DNA of 64,000 bases from Liolophura sinensis (GCF_032854445.1 NC_088295.1:32539385-32603384), one strand, 5' to 3'; positions 1-14,614 are shown, counted from the stretch's first letter. Notes: a model not told the origin generated them from the letters alone. Numbers and translations are program-made.

Positions 1-1152
1 AGCAGGATTCGACTTTCTTTTTTTATTTGATAACACGTACACTAGCAACGTTGACAATCACCAGATGTATCTTACACATGAAAATAAATTTTGCACATCA
101 TATGTTCATAATCTTTACACACTACAGATTGCTACTAAAGTTTAAGAAGGAAGGACATAAAAGCCCAACCAGTTGTCCGAGAGGAACAATTTGAACACGT
201 ACTTACCATGCTGGAGTACATGTATTACAGCATACATGTAAGGATACATAAAGCAGCAAAGAATTTATTTCACAGAAAAAAAAAATTCCATATTCAACTC
301 TATAAAACTCAACAAAGAATACTTTATGCACAGTCACTACAAACCTACATGTACTGTATTGTGCACTGGGATATACTATGCATACACTCTTCATCCTCAC
401 ATATATGCCTATACAGTCATTCTATGAATTTTAAAATCCATATCATGCTCATCTGAACTCAAGATGCACAAAGGCAATCATAATCACACATCAATGACAC
501 AAATGTATTTTGTAAAACACATAAAATTTATAGTGTGCATGTCTGGTGAGCCCGGAGTGGCGTTCCATTGGAGAAGCAAAATAAGTCCATGTATGACAGC
601 ACTGGTTCTGACATGCTACAAGCTGAAGGAGACAATGTCGTTATATGCCCATAAAATTCTGGACAATTCTGGCCCAATGCTACAATCCCATGGGGCACAT
701 GAATACATATCCTGATGCAATACACGAACCAAATACACGCAGGTCTGAGATTGGCAGTAAGTCACCCTAAATAGAAGTACTAAATCTGATTGATCCAAAA
801 ACTCAATTTCTCATAGTTTTTGATCTATTTTTCCCTATCATCTTCTATTTTCATCAAGAAAATGGGAAACAATTTATTAAATTTATTACAGGAACAGGCC
901 TCTTAAAAGAACTTCGAAGCATATCACAATAATCAGAGATTATCTGTGCAACAGTTATCCAAACACATATCACACAAAGTTTGAGACTGTGACTAGAGCA
1001 TTAATAATGAACAGATGCTTTCAGCTAGAATCAATACAAATGATGCAGCAGGTAAACAGAGGTTCACATCATGCTTTTGCTATATGCAATGACAAAAACT
1101 GTTTATATCTGAAATAGGAAATGGGAGAAGCTAGAAAACATGGTTTTCAGTT
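1..1152. other. AT-rich DNA, possible 3' UTR of the small gene
   Basis: No coding exon could be supported. A minus-strand AATAAA lies at 22-27 and others around 880-895, so part of this could be the 3' UTR of the three-exon gene. The part from about 1150 to 1330 is a degenerate short repeat. Confidence 0.3.
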
Positions 1153-1328
1153 CTACAGGGATGTCAAAACGGACGGGGATGTCAGAATGAACAGGGTTGT
1201 CTGTATTAACAGGGTTGTTTGGCTTGAGTTGTCAGAATGAACAGGTACACGGTTGGGATTAACACCCAGGTCTGGATTAACAGGGTTGTCTGGATTAACA
1301 GGTACATGGTCAGGATTACCAGAGTTGC
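1153..1328 (-). CDS. Putative small gene, exon 3 with degenerate repeat and stop
   Basis: Acceptor atttagctcag in phase 1, then 57 codons to a TAG. The start reads GNSGNPDHVPVNPDNPVNPD, made by a short degenerate repeat (about 15-30 bp) that later shifts frame and reads TTLLIQTTLFILT. The frame is open with the upstream exons, giving 105 residues in total. The repeat means this exon could instead be noncoding repeat DNA next to a chance acceptor. Confidence 0.35.
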
Positions 1329-3882
1329 CTGAGCTAAATAAATCTGACTATAGGTATTTGCACAGGACCAAACAGAGACAATATAATATATTTCACATAA
1401 GTCTCGCATTTTTCATGTGATACATTTTGCCCGATTCTGATTCTTCCATCTTATATGGCCACTTTAGAAATGCGGGGCACAAGGGTACTAATAGTTAAAT
1501 GTATTTCGTTTGCTTGACCTCAATATTTCTCTGAACATTTCATGACAATTGGTTTTCTTTACACTAAGTATATTTTTATGACATCTGTGAATAAAAAAGT
1601 TACGCTAACATTCAGGTAACAATTTAGTGCAGCATCTATGTACTTAGCTGTCTCTATGTTCACTACAGCTACCGTTTCAAAGGTCTGCAGAGATTCGTAA
1701 CACAGAGGACCATCTGCTGAAATCATTAAGTTAATGAAATTGTACTAATGTTACTTATAGATTTATTGGTTGACCTCTACACAGCTGTTGTCGAAGTACA
1801 TGTACATTTAGTCCACAGAACGAATACTGATTTCAGTTCATTACACTGACTGACACACAATCATTGCTTAAAATATTTCTATGGCAACAAAATCTGGTAT
1901 TTAACAAATGCCTATATGTGTATTGTTCATACAATTAACAAACATGATCAAATTTCTTTCTAGGAAGCTTACATGTACATGACATACTGTGGTCATTTTT
2001 ACAGCAGCTTCTAGAGCTTTCACCAGTGCCTTTTCTTAGAAGTGACACTTTGGTATTAATCATTAGATTAAAGTACTATGTAGAGAAACCTTCCTAATGT
2101 TTACATTTCCAGAGCAGCCTTATAATAATTCAATTCATAACGATGGAAGGACACAGTTCCATATCACCAAAACAATGTATGCATATGTTGTTGTAGAAAA
2201 TGAGATTTCATACTCTTTCCACTTTAATCCGTCCCAAATTTCCTGACGACAATCACTGTGCGATGATACGAGTCGTCACAGAAACAGTGTCATGTCAGAA
2301 AACAGGTAAAACCAGCTGTGGGTCAAGCCTCGCACAGACATAGATATAAGGGATGGGACAGTCAGTGTATACAGGATTGATAAGGCCATGTAGTCAGCAT
2401 CCATTTAATCTACACTGAGCACGTGTGACAAAGAGAAATGTACATACATGCTCCAGGTGCATGTGACAGCAAATGTAGATATCAGATGCAAATCTTGTAT
2501 TCAATACTCATTTGTCAGTTGGAAAAAAATGACATCACATTATAAACTATGGTTTAAGTTTGATACCTAAATGCTACCATCTCCGAATCACCTACTTCCA
2601 CGAATGGGTTGCTGGCATAATTATGTTCAAAATTTACAACAGCATCTATGGTTGCTGTCTAATTTACAAGCAAACTGAGATAAAACAGCCACTAAATTTG
2701 TCACATTTCTGATCACACTTGATACTTTGGCTCACCTGTGCCCTTTCACATCTACAGCCTTGTACTGTTCAGCATTACTGGAAATGGCATTAACAGTCAT
2801 ATGGTTACACTCAAAAAAATTTTCTGTTGAGTATAACCATGCTGAACCTAAATATTCCAGTGATTTCTGTGACCAAGTAAAAGTACGAGATGAAGAACAT
2901 GCCAGATATCTGTGATTTTCTATATGCATTAAATTCATGCATGAAAAATCTTTCATTTTGATGTCAAAGTACCTGGTATCAAGTAAATACAATGTACAAT
3001 GTCATATTAAGGAAAGCATACATGCACAATGTTGAGTTGATGTTTTACATTCTCTCTACAGGTTCCAAAATCGTCTGCATTTCATAACAGTTTCTGGGAG
3101 ACAACAGTTTAGTACTGGGAGACAGAGACACAGAAGTACGATAACATTATGGAAAGTGTAGCACAGTTAGATTCAAGTTATCATCATGGGGAGTTTCAGG
3201 AGACAAAATGCAAATCATAGGCTTGTGTTGTTGTTGTCATGCTGTCTTCATGACCATACACACAGGCAGACATGCGGACAGGTAAAGATGGCCTACCCAG
3301 CATGTAAGTTATAGCTGCTATTTGTGCCTTGTTGGTGCCCGAGTATGCTATAACTGAGTCAGAATGCCTGGATCCTATATACACAAGAGCGGCAGAGTAT
3401 ATATATAGACAATGAAAAAGTAACAGAAAATTTTTAGTTAACGTGATCATGTGAATAAACTTTTCAAATGAGAGGTAAAGAAATATAAACAAAAATACAC
3501 TGGTAGCCGAATTCATATCTGAAAGTAACTGATAATCAACAAAATGATAGGAAGACAAATCTTTAAGTGAATCAAATAATATGAAAAAGAGAAAAAGGAA
3601 TATGGTACTACAAGGGCCCTTACATCTACATGTAGACTGTACTCAAATGTGTGTAATTATGTGTAAGATCCTTTGAGACAATGATCAAGGTTTTATCGTT
3701 CCTAAGAGAAACATGTGTGAAATATTTCAGATATCATGTGACAGCTATGGAAGCCAATAGTTGTTACATGTATGCACCTGCTTTTCTTTTTATCATACAT
3801 TTATACCACTAACTAAAGCAAACATTTCTATCCACAACATGTACAATGTAAGCACATTTAAGTAACCATGGCAACCACTCAC
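1329..3882. other. Intron of the putative small gene
   Basis: About 2.55 kb, AT-rich, with no convincing exon on either strand. Open frames here are short and lack splice sites in matching phase. Confidence 0.35.
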
Positions 3883-3984
3883 CTGCCTGAGCTGCAAGCT
3901 CCAGACCAGCATCATCAAACTCGAGCTGTGGGTCATCAGGGTTTTCCACCATCTCTGTGTCACTACCAAGGCTGCTGCCTTCTT
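3883..3984 (-). CDS. Putative small gene, exon 2 (acidic)
   Basis: 102 nt, phase 1-1, acceptor ttgtacag, donor gtgagt. The peptide is acidic and unbiased in codon use: EGSSLGSDTEMVENPDDPQL then EFDDAGLELAAQA. It looks like a disordered acidic region. No domain is recognised. Confidence 0.5.
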
Positions 3985-5526
3985 CTGTACAAAACACAAC
4001 CCAGCAAATGTGGCTATTACATGTACTAAGTCATATGAACTGAATACATTCTCTTCAGGGAATGTCACTCAATTATGGCAGTACCCAGGCCTTCATTTTT
4101 GTTTTTAAGCAGGTGTGTGATTTATAAAACACCCAAGCCTTGCAGAGGTGTGAAAATCACCTAAATTCATACCTCCCAGGCTCTCGATAAAGAGCAAAGG
4201 TGAGTGAGTTTGATAAATTGCCTGAATTTGAAGGCCTGGGTACAAGTACAGCATCTGTTACTGCTGTAAATCTTCAACCTTTTCAACCACTAAAGCATTG
4301 TTTTTAGTGTAATATATGCTTACAATTGTAATGAAAATCAGTCTAAAAATGGCTTGTTTGTGTAATTAAAGATACAAGCTTAATAAAACTGTGTAAATTA
4401 TTTCTCTACACTCCTTAGATCTCTCAGAATACTTCAAAATATTGTTTGCATACTAAGGTGGTTGAAAGGGTTGAAGAATTAGGGTACGTGTATTAAAGTG
4501 AATAAAATCTGCGTATTGATAAAATGATTCAGAAAAGTTTATGGCTGGAAAAAATAAACCAGAGCCTGTGAGTTCCATGTAGACAGAGCCTGCTGACTAT
4601 ACTGAAGACATGGAAGAGCTCAAACAGCTTTGTATGTGAAAGTTGTCCATGCAGACATGAGATGCAGTCCTGATAGAAATGAACTGTCTGATCGACAGAA
4701 TGTTCAACTAATCTCAAACACATTAAAACTATGGGTTAACATACACATATAATTAAGTCCTGCACAACTACAAGACAAATCTACAAACAATCAACACTTT
4801 CTGAGACTCCAAGTAAACATACCACAACTTAAACAGAATTAAACCAATATATCAATAAGATATGACAAAATACAGATTCCAGCATTCTATGAACAATATG
4901 ATTTGAGATAATATCAAATATGATAGTTCAGTTTAAAATGATTTTGAAGTGAAAGGTGAATATTTCATTAAGATGGGCTCAATGTGCTCCTCAGAATTTT
5001 TGATGTTCAGTGCCATTCCCGCACTCAGAAAAAATACTTTCTTGTTTACATCCTTTTTGATGGGATTAAGAAGACTGAAGGTTAGTTGTGCTCACAGATG
5101 GCAATGAAAATATCACAGTTTTTCTTTTGTGTTTTTTTTTTTGTGTGTTTTCAATGCTAGTCATGTGACTTCTCAAAATGTCTGTCAACAGCGTGCCGTT
5201 TGGTTGCTTTGAAGTTCTCGCACAGTGAGTTAATGCATTTTCATGGGTGAAGATAGTTAATGACGAAGATGTTGTTCAAGATTTAACTGGGAGATGACAC
5301 AGAATTTAACAAAGGAGAAAAGTTTGATTGTCATGAGTGGGAAGGAAGCTGCAGTTTGAAATCTCGGTGATGTCTTTGAGAGAAAGTCATGTTAAGAGTA
5401 ACAGTGAGTTTTAAATCAGGAAGCCAAGTCCATCTAAATGGACTAATATCATGGTTACAAACTAGCAGCCAGATGTAAGTGTTTACATATGAAAATAAAT
5501 GTCCTTTGCTATAACTACAGCCTTAC
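3985..5526. other. Intron of the putative small gene
   Basis: About 1.54 kb with a T-rich run near 5130-5145. The stretch around 4240-4460 resembles 49475-49660 (ctttaaccttttctaccattaaag-like and cagaatgtttcaaaatattg-like words), so it probably holds a dispersed repeat copy. Confidence 0.35.
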
Positions 5527-5566
5527 CCCAGTCAATATCCTTCTGATCCACATTTGGGGATGCCAT
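5527..5566 (-). CDS. Putative small gene, exon 1 (start codon)
   Basis: The ATG sits in a good context (caaaATGG) and opens MASPNVDQKDIDW, followed by a strong gtaagg donor in phase 1. The next exon's acceptor is in matching phase and gives DWEEGSSLGSD. I do not recognise the family. The evidence is phase agreement over three exons and two good splice-site pairs; no transcript data were available. Confidence 0.5.
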
Positions 5567-6599
5567 TTTGATGGGTGTGTTATTCCTTTGCCTCTACACA
5601 GTTCTCCCTGAAGACGTATTTCCAAGTATGTTCAAACTTCAAGATCTTCAGTTCACACTTTCCATCCGGTCGTGGACATATGGAATTTGGTCGCCTGAAA
5701 ACTAGTCTTTCTATTCGCGGTCATAGCTCAACTCTGCCAGAAACAAAGTACGTATCACGAAAACAAGGGATGGAAACAAAAAATACGCAAATCTCTCCAG
5801 AAGAAGAGAAGTCTATCTCAATGACATCTGTCAAAATGACGTTGTTGTTGTACCGGGCATCTTAAACGACCCTCAGGTGGTTGAGCATACCTCGCAAAGT
5901 CTTTTGATCAAGGAGTTATAAATAGATCAGACATAAGCTATCAATAGATGAGTCATGCTACCGTCACACTGAAATGCCATTAGTTGATCACACTGGTCGG
6001 ATTTTTCCTTCCCAAAGATGATCACATCATTTGTTTACGTGTGTATGCATAGCGGACGTTCCTCTTATCGAAAGGCGGGGCTTAATCTCTGCCATAAAGT
6101 AGACCGATCATCAGCTTCAAAGAAGGATGAATTTGTAATCAAAATAAATTTCTTTACTGATCTGATGTTTTCACTATTCAGATAAAAATATTTGGTCTGC
6201 TTACATAAGTTGTCATCGGCTACATCGTGCTTTTTGTCTTTATTTACGACATACACTCAACGGGGTCGTCTGTAATTACCAGAAATAACCTTTGTGAAGG
6301 TTATCAGATTTTAGCACAAAGTTGTCTCCCCATGGTGCTCAACACATGCGAGTTCCATACGAATTCCCGTGTGGCCAATTTCAAAAACCCTTCAATTCAG
6401 TCATGAGAAGAATACTATTGCTTTATGTGACGTATTTCGGTGAATACACAGTTCTTAATTATCTGGGACTAATATATTGTTACATTAGTATTACCCCCGT
6501 TTTTTAGTCGGCCTTATAATACAAGAGGTCGTTTTAATACAATATTATTGGATCTGAATCTGAATCTAACATGTTTGAGTCCAGCTCATTTAGTAGGCT

Positions 6600-6720
6600 T
6601 GTCAGTTACCGGTACCTGGCAATGACGGTGGGTTACTCGGGGTACTCCAGTTTCCTCCACCCAAGAAAAAAAAAGAAAAAAGAAAGAACCACTGAGTCGG
6701 TCCGAATTTAGAGACTCGGT
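6600..6720. repeat. Degenerate dispersed element (gtactccagtttcctcc core)
   Basis: The core ggggtactccagtttcctcc followed by an A-rich stretch is a widespread word in marine animal interspersed repeats. The copy is short and worn. Family membership is from memory of the motif only. Confidence 0.35.
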
Positions 6721-8539
6721 CACGTTACTTCCCAAACAAACATGGGGTGTATAGCTTAGTGTGTGGTAGAGATGAGGTGTACACTCCATCGATATTGTCT
6801 GAGGTGTACTGTACCTCAAGCATATACAGACAGTAAAATCCACTGGTATGAGGTAGGCTGAACATTTTTTTTTGCACATTGTGCCCCTAACTTATTCACA
6901 GGCTGCCGCTTGATCCAAGTGTTGGATCAAGCGGTTGGATCGCACCCCCCCCTCCACCACCACTACCACAAAAAAAACACCCCCCCCCCAAAACAAAACA
7001 AAGCGTTTGTTAAATTTAACAGAAAGTATGCTGTCTGTGTGATGCTAGAATGTATTGTCATTGCAGCAGTTATTCTGTATATGCCACAACGATTCTATTA
7101 ATTCAACATAAATTTAGATTGTAGGCCCCTATTGGACCAACAGGAAATAAGGTCAATATTGAATATGACACGGTATTGTTATTACGACAAGACAACATAT
7201 TTTCAGATAAAATTAACAGTTTGTGGAGTGTCGTTGGTCGCGGGGTATGGGTATATTGTCTATCTTACCGTACCCTCCATATAGATAGACTCTTTTTCTT
7301 CACGAATGAATGATTATGGCTTTATGCCACATTGGCAATTTTTCAGGGAACTTATCTTTGCTCTGTACCAATTAGATTAACCGCCTTAAAAATACGTTAT
7401 TAGTGAAACTGATGTCAAAAACTTATCATAGGAACACTAGGAAAGAAAGTTTTCTTAGCACGAGTGTTTAACTTGTCAGAGCTTTCCATGCAGGTCATTA
7501 AGCAATTAAGATACAAGTATAAATCCGTCATGTATATTTACCCGTAAATTTACACTTTTTATATTATTTCTGTGAAATAATTATTAGTAATTATTTCTTT
7601 TACGTTCTGATTTCTACAAAATTTTATGTTAAATTTGATATACAAGTATGCGTACCCCATAAGGGGGAGGGTATTAAAATTTTAATGTGGCGTTTACCCG
7701 TCCCAGGGAACGATTTAAGCCACAGTTCCTAAATTTTAAGTTGCCTCTGAAATCTTTTCTGGTATCAGGATGTTGGATTATATCAGGATTCCCAGCATGG
7801 AATATTGCTGGGGTATTGTAGCTAATGTACTGAATTTACAATTTAGAGAAAATAGTTAAAGTGACCAGGATAGACTCGAGATTCACTAGATTGACTCAAT
7901 TCCTACTAATATATATATAGTTTAGCTATATGTTTAGGTAAGAAAAAACCAGTTCAGCACTTGACTTGGGTAATATTAAAAGCCCACACCCATGTACGAA
8001 TATGTGTATCCCCCATAAGATCTGATCTTGCAGACCAAAAACTGCTCGCAATGTATCAACCGTTTTCAATTTCTTGACGCAAGTGACTTGGCATTTTAAT
8101 TGCTTAATTTTAATTGCATATATATTTGTGAGAAATTAAAAACTGGGTGTAAAGGTTTTCTCTGCAGTGGAAAGGTTATTATTTTCTTTGATTTATAAAC
8201 GCCTCCTTCAGCGTGCAAAAAATTTCTCCGTAATGTTAATATTTTTCTCCATGAGCATGGAAATTCTCCGCATGACATGTATCCGCTATCTTTTGATTTG
8301 AAAAAGACGTTTCCATACACGCAAAGTCTTGGAGAAAACGCTTACACCGCTGAAAAACCCCTCTGCAACCTTGAGAAAACCTTTTGAGGTGTTTTATAGT
8401 CCAATTTATCAACTAATATCTGTCCCATGTGTTTCTGTGTTATATCCGTTTCCCACACATTTTAAATTGATATAACCTCCGACGTTCGTTCACCTGCGCT
8501 CAACCAATATGGACGTTCAAGGTCAATAACCGCAAGGCC

Positions 8540-9560
8540 ACTTCAATCCAAAACGACGCTAATAGCTCGGAAAACTGTCTACGTCCACTTACATGCCGAA
8601 CAAATTAATTTTGTCGGAAATGGACCAAAGAACCTCAGATTCAAACTAATACCATTATTCAAACTCATACTATTAACACCAAATTGATTTCAATTCAGTA
8701 TACGAAGAACTGTTATATAAATAGTCTGGGAAGTGGATTCCTGACGGAATGATACAGGCTGAGAGGAGTAAACGTCTACCCCATACTCCATACAGATTTG
8801 AAGTTTTTCTTGTTTACATCAGCCGAAGGTCAGTTTACTCCACTATATATTGAACCTGACTACGGTGACGTATAAGTGGTAAACGTTTTTAGCACGGTTG
8901 TAAAACAAACAAACGTTCTGGAAGTATGGGAAACCAATACATGTCCCCCGCATGTTCGTTTAAGAAATCAGAATAATAGGCACATGTCAAAGTCCAAAAG
9001 AGAACACAAATATCTATAATTTTGTTGGAAATGGACAAAACAACCTGACACTCCAACTTGATCAGGAACTTGTCAAAATTAAACTTGTGTGAAGTTTCAA
9101 TAAAAAAACAACTGACCATTTAAAAAAAGAAAATAAACGAACCCTGGAACAAAATAATTTTGTCAGAGTTTAGAGGTTGGGGTCTGAAACTCGAACTTGT
9201 ATCTGGTATTTATATACCAAGTTCAAATTTACTGCAATGAACCGTTTCGAAAAAAGTCCGGAAAACTGTTAAAAGTCCAAATTTAAACAATAACTGTCAT
9301 AACTTTGTCCACATTGGAAATAGATGTCAAAAACTTTAACTTAATCTGTAACTTGCTATGGTGAACCCATGTACCAAGTTCCAATTCAAGACAAAGAACC
9401 ATTTTGAAAAGTCAGAAAAATTGTTGAAGTCCAAATTTGGATATTAAAGGCGACAATCATTTTTGTTTTCAAACTGAACGCAGAGGTCCGATAGTCAAAA
9501 TTGGTATTTGGTAAGTTGTTACTGTACAAAGTTTCAATTCAATACGACCAATCCATGGAT
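8540..9560. repeat. Reiterated diverged module
   Basis: Related blocks recur: a 'ggaaaactgt...gtcca' word at 8571 and 9260, 'ttttgt(c/t)ggaaatggac' at 8608 and 9022, and 'accaagttc(c)aa(t/a)t' at 9218 and 9371. Spacing is irregular, about 150-450 bp. This looks like a worn tandem or composite noncoding element. Confidence 0.4.
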
Positions 9561-9637
9561 TCCATAGGAGACGATAGTACACCTTAAATGTAATTAAGAA
9601 TAACACAGTTTTTTTAAGAAGCATGCAACAAAAAGCC

Positions 9638-9643
9638 TTTATT
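9638..9643 (-). promoter_or_regulatory. Candidate distal polyadenylation signal of the RPTP gene
   Basis: AATAAA on the minus strand at the point where the AT-rich downstream region meets the different, reiterated DNA to its left. Use of this site would imply a 3' UTR of about 5.1 kb. Confidence 0.2.
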
Positions 9644-12600
9644 TTATGGAAAATATAACAAAAAAGTGTTAGTAATATATACGGTTGAGATACTTAACAA
9701 GTGGTATACAAAAATATTAAAATTGCAACTACAAAACTGGTTGGAATGCCCAGATTATGCAAAAATCGATGTAGAAATAAATCTTTAATTGTACATTATT
9801 AAGACATCTTATTTGTTCTAATGCATCAAACACAATCATTAACCGATATACTCATTACCACGCAATCAAGGGATGAATTCACCAGACAAAATAGCACCTT
9901 CATTGCAAATAAGTGTGCAACTATTGCAATTTCTAATCTTCACTACATATTTCCATGGAGGTAGAATGGATATTTTACCTCCATAACATACCTAGCATGT
10001 TAATTAACAAATACTTCGATATCAGTACATGACAAAGCATACAGTGTACAATGTTCACATTCAGCCAATTTTAAAGACTTGAATACAATAGACCCAACAA
10101 GATCATTCATGTGCATGATGTAAACACAGGTGGAGGCGGGGGGAGGGGAGCTTCTTTGCAAACTGTGACATATATACTGCTACTATTAAAGACAGACGCA
10201 CATTGTGTTCTAGTGGCGTTTAGGCCGTGGTATGTCAGATTGCCATAACATACACATATCCTTGAGCCGACATTCAAAGTTAAGTCATCAAGACGTGGTT
10301 TAAAGAGAACAGATGCGTAAATGCGACATGGTTAAAAAAACATTCTAAAAGATTACATGCTGGGACTGGGGAGCAGTTTAAAAGTCTATTCGGGCACTTT
10401 GGGCAAGAGTCCTATAGGCCCCGGATAGATGGCCCCGGAAACTCGAAGACCCTAGATTTTCATATAGGCGAGTTTTCAGCCATTCAAAGTTAACTGCTGC
10501 CGCAACATTTGTGATCCACACAAGAGTATGCATTCCAAAACTGACAAAAATGTGACACATTAGAAGTTAGCGCAGCAAGTTTAGCAGTCGTGAACCAGGT
10601 GTAACAATGGGGCCCAAAGTTTTATATGTCACAGATGAGCGTCTTTGGCGAAATGATTTTAAATACTTTCTTACTTCACGTTATTTGTGAAAAGCAAAGA
10701 AAATCTAGCTCTAAAATGTATCGTAACCAAAGTTGTGTATTTAGCCTGAAGCAGTTGCAGATAAGAAATCAACCATGTAGGCTCTTAATCTGATTGATTA
10801 AAAAATAATGATTTTTATCACGTAAAATGTGTGTGTGATGCACATTTAATTTTTATCAACATTGGAATAAGCAGTAAGTGCAAGAAAGCCTCTTGTGCAC
10901 ATCTGCAAAAAATTCATTTAATATGATAACAATATACATGCCCAATTTGGATCACAAGTCTCAAAAGCTTTAAATTAACCCATGAGAAGCGCTTCAAAAG
11001 TAATGGACCATATTTTCATGTCAAAAGAAGCATGCACAAATATACCTTACATTCTAACTATGAGCTAGACAGTGAAAGAACAAGAAACAACCCTTCATGT
11101 GCATAGGATGACATATGTTTAGAGTAAACATGTTCTAATCCTGTTGTTTTCAAACAAGTTTTGCGGATTTTTCACTCAAGGTGATAAAAATATTCTCAAC
11201 AAACCTTTAGTAGCAAAAAGGGGTTTGTGCATGTTACAATTCACAGTTCACAAAATGTAAAAAAAAACAAGTTATCAAAATATAAATGAACAATTACCTG
11301 AATGCTTTGCACATGCAATGTTACAATTAAAGAACATTTTTACAGCACATAAGAACATAAAATTGATCACAGGAAGCGGAAATGTAGTATCACATTTGTT
11401 CACATATCTAAATATCACAAACTTCAGGGTTTTAATTCTTACACTCAACTTCAGTACACAATTTCAAGAATTAGACCATTATTACATAACTACAAAGTAC
11501 AGACCTGAAGCAACACACCAGGTGGTAACCTGATGTTGTCGGAAGAGAAATCAACTTAACATTACAATACAATATTTAAAACTACATTTGAGTAAGCACT
11601 TTCAAGAATGTATTTAAACTGCACAGATCATGCAGGCCTACTTTGAAAGGTTTCAACAGCACAAATGATCACAAACCAGAACAGTCCCACTAATCATCTA
11701 GGAGATCTAATTGCAACATTATATAAATTCTGCATATAAAAGGTAAACATCTCAAAATGTTAAAATTGATCATAGTTCAATGGATTTCCAAATAATTTTT
11801 GGTATTCGATGTCATTCTTAAAAACTTAAGACAAAAACTCGTTTTAAATAAAAAACAATATTGGAATTATTAAGTATGCACCATTACAATATGAGTTTGC
11901 ATAAAATTATGGCCAAGAACTCATCTAGTCACCATCACTTCTCAAATGGACTGAGACAACTGACCACTGACAAACATTCTTGGAATCAGGAAAGTTGATT
12001 CTAGCAACTCTGCCTTTCTCTCTTTACCATGCCAGAATCACCAAAGTGATTCTTTTTCATGTGTCCTATATGTTTATGAGAGTTAGAAAAAGGGTTGTTA
12101 CATCCTCTTGATCACTATTCAAACTGTCTTATTGAGTTCTTCATTTGTCAATTCTTGGACTAATTCGATTTCTGGTTTACATAGACGATATCTTTTACTT
12201 ATGTTAAGTCGTATGATATAAACCCACACTACATGTTGACCTCACATCTAAAATGCGTATTGTCTGGAATAACATAATTATTCTACTTTAAAACCATGTC
12301 GCATAAACCAAGAAAACTGTATAATGTTTTCATGTAACTATTAAAATTATTTGTCAATATAACTGAAACCAAATATATGTTCATAAAGCTCATATGTTAA
12401 AAAAATTCTCCAACCTAACTCTACTCTTGGAAAAATTATTATTTTTATCAGTTAAATTGCTCAAGGATTTCTTTATAATAAATTCCTGAATCATCCTTAT
12501 TTCCTTCCCACAGGTTTCCATCCGTACTTCATGCATTTATCTGAAGTTCTCTGATACCCCACAAGGCAATCAATGTTAAATCTGATTTACCTCTTTACAC

Positions 12601-14614
12601 CGTTCGTAAGACAGACCCTAAGCTATAGACAGTTTGCCCTCAAATCTTTAATCTTGCTATCAATTTTACATCAAATTTTAAGTCGTTAATTAAAATTCAT
12701 ATAACCAAAATTGTGAACTTTTTATTCAATCTCTGTCAAACTCACTCGCACAAGTTAATCCTGGTTATAATGTCTTTTTGTGATATTATTTTCAAATTGT
12801 ATTAATGTTTTCACCAGTATATTACTTTTATTGCTTTCATTTTTTTTCCCACTGCTTACATCCAACATTCACAAGGCTGTTTCTAGAATATTTTTGTGTT
12901 ATCTAGAAGATGGGGAAGCCCTGTGGGGTTTTATTTCCATCAAACATGTTTAAAATATATATACACACATACATACATCCATCTGAAAAAAATATGTGTT
13001 TATCTCTTTCCTTTGGTTTAAACATACAAAACCAAAATAACATAGCATCCTTTTTTTATTTGTAAATGGGCATATAGCAAGAGAGACTTAATTATAGATA
13101 TATATATAGATACACCCTCTTTTAATTCAAATCATAAAATGTCAACATTTTCTCAGTGTTAAGATTAAAACATTCATTATGATTCAAATATTAAGAACTG
13201 TAAAATGTGAGTGCCAACATCCAAAGCTATGCAAGGGTAAAATCTGTATTTGGAAGTAATGTTTTGTGTAGGTTGAAGGGACTGTTCAACATTTACAGTG
13301 TGAAAAGCTTCAGGAATGTGCAAACCACAATACCTTAAAGTGTTATTCTGAGATCAAATTACATCATTTTCTTATTTTTTTTGCAAAGTTTAGAAACTGT
13401 TAGCCTAAAACCACAGATACTTTCCCTTTCCATCAACTCCAAACATGTTGGATTTACCAGTTGTAAAGTTACATATAACATTTCAGTTTTAGGAGTGTAA
13501 AATTTATGAAATGAAAAAAAGGGTCAGTGGGATATAGTGGTGTATTCTATGGCTTGACAACTTGAGCACTTCATGAAAATATTATTTCCTATCTATACAG
13601 ATGGGAAAAGTATAGTGAAACATCTAACATTTTATACGGAAAGGTTAGAAATATTACATCTGTCTTAAACGTTTCATTTACTAACTAATTAGGTTATATC
13701 ACAATCTTTAATATATGAAAGTAAAATATAAAAATATAACATAAACTTTAACAACTGGAATTCTCATATATTTCTACGAGTTAATATACTATTTGTATGT
13801 ACATGTCACTGTATTTCAACTCTCTCAAGCACGTAGTGTACATATCACTGTTTAAGATATGATGAAAAATATCTTCTGAACACATGTAAGAAAATAAACT
13901 TCGTACCTTCAGTTTTGCAATGTCTGGTGACGTTGACATTTTCATTTAACAAATCTGTTTTTAAACAGATTTAGTCATTAATCTTGTGAACATTCTTCTA
14001 TCAAAGTAATGATGATGACGTGGGACTTTTATGTATATTTAAGGCCCTTACATGCAATGTGGGTCAAGAAACTTCAAATAAATAATTTTCATCATTTTTA
14101 TTAAAAAAAAAATATACCCTTTTTCTGACCCTTCTTGTAAAACCAAATCTTATTTAAAACAAGAAATCAACAGAAAAACCTGGAGCTTATTCACAGATTT
14201 GCCCACAATACAAAGTATATGCATGCACAATTAAGAGCTTGCCCGCATGTATAATTACATTCTTTCACCACAACCAATCGTCTTACTCCAGATGTCACGA
14301 TCCCTTTATAGCTCAGTTGTGGCCACATTACCATAGACAACTTCTGAAAAGGAAGATAACGCATATATTTAGATAACTCATGCCATTTGTGTTTTACGCC
14401 ATAATCAAGAGTAAGTTAAAACTTGTTGCAGTGAGGTTTACGGGTGAAGAAAGTACAAGAATGCCTTTAGGAACGAAAAATCTTCCTGACAAAGCCCGAT
14501 AAGCCTCTTGATAAGTCAAACACAAAATGGGCTTATTCTATCTGGCCACAGGATGTGGACTTTCAATTAAACTAGTCTGAAGAACGAAAAGAGTCACTAA
14601 ATACAGATTAGGTA

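Larger units (their letters stand above)
5567..9600. other. Intergenic region with repeats
   Basis: No gene could be supported. It should hold the promoter of the small minus-strand gene. It contains a degenerate element with a tactccagtttcctcc core (6600-6720), an A/C-rich stretch (6935-7000), and a roughly 1-kb zone of reiterated modules (8540-9560). Confidence 0.4.

Noticed and set aside
3196-3558. A 120-codon minus-strand frame in the small gene's intron
   Set aside because: No splice sites in matching phase, no recognisable motif, composition like the surrounding intron.
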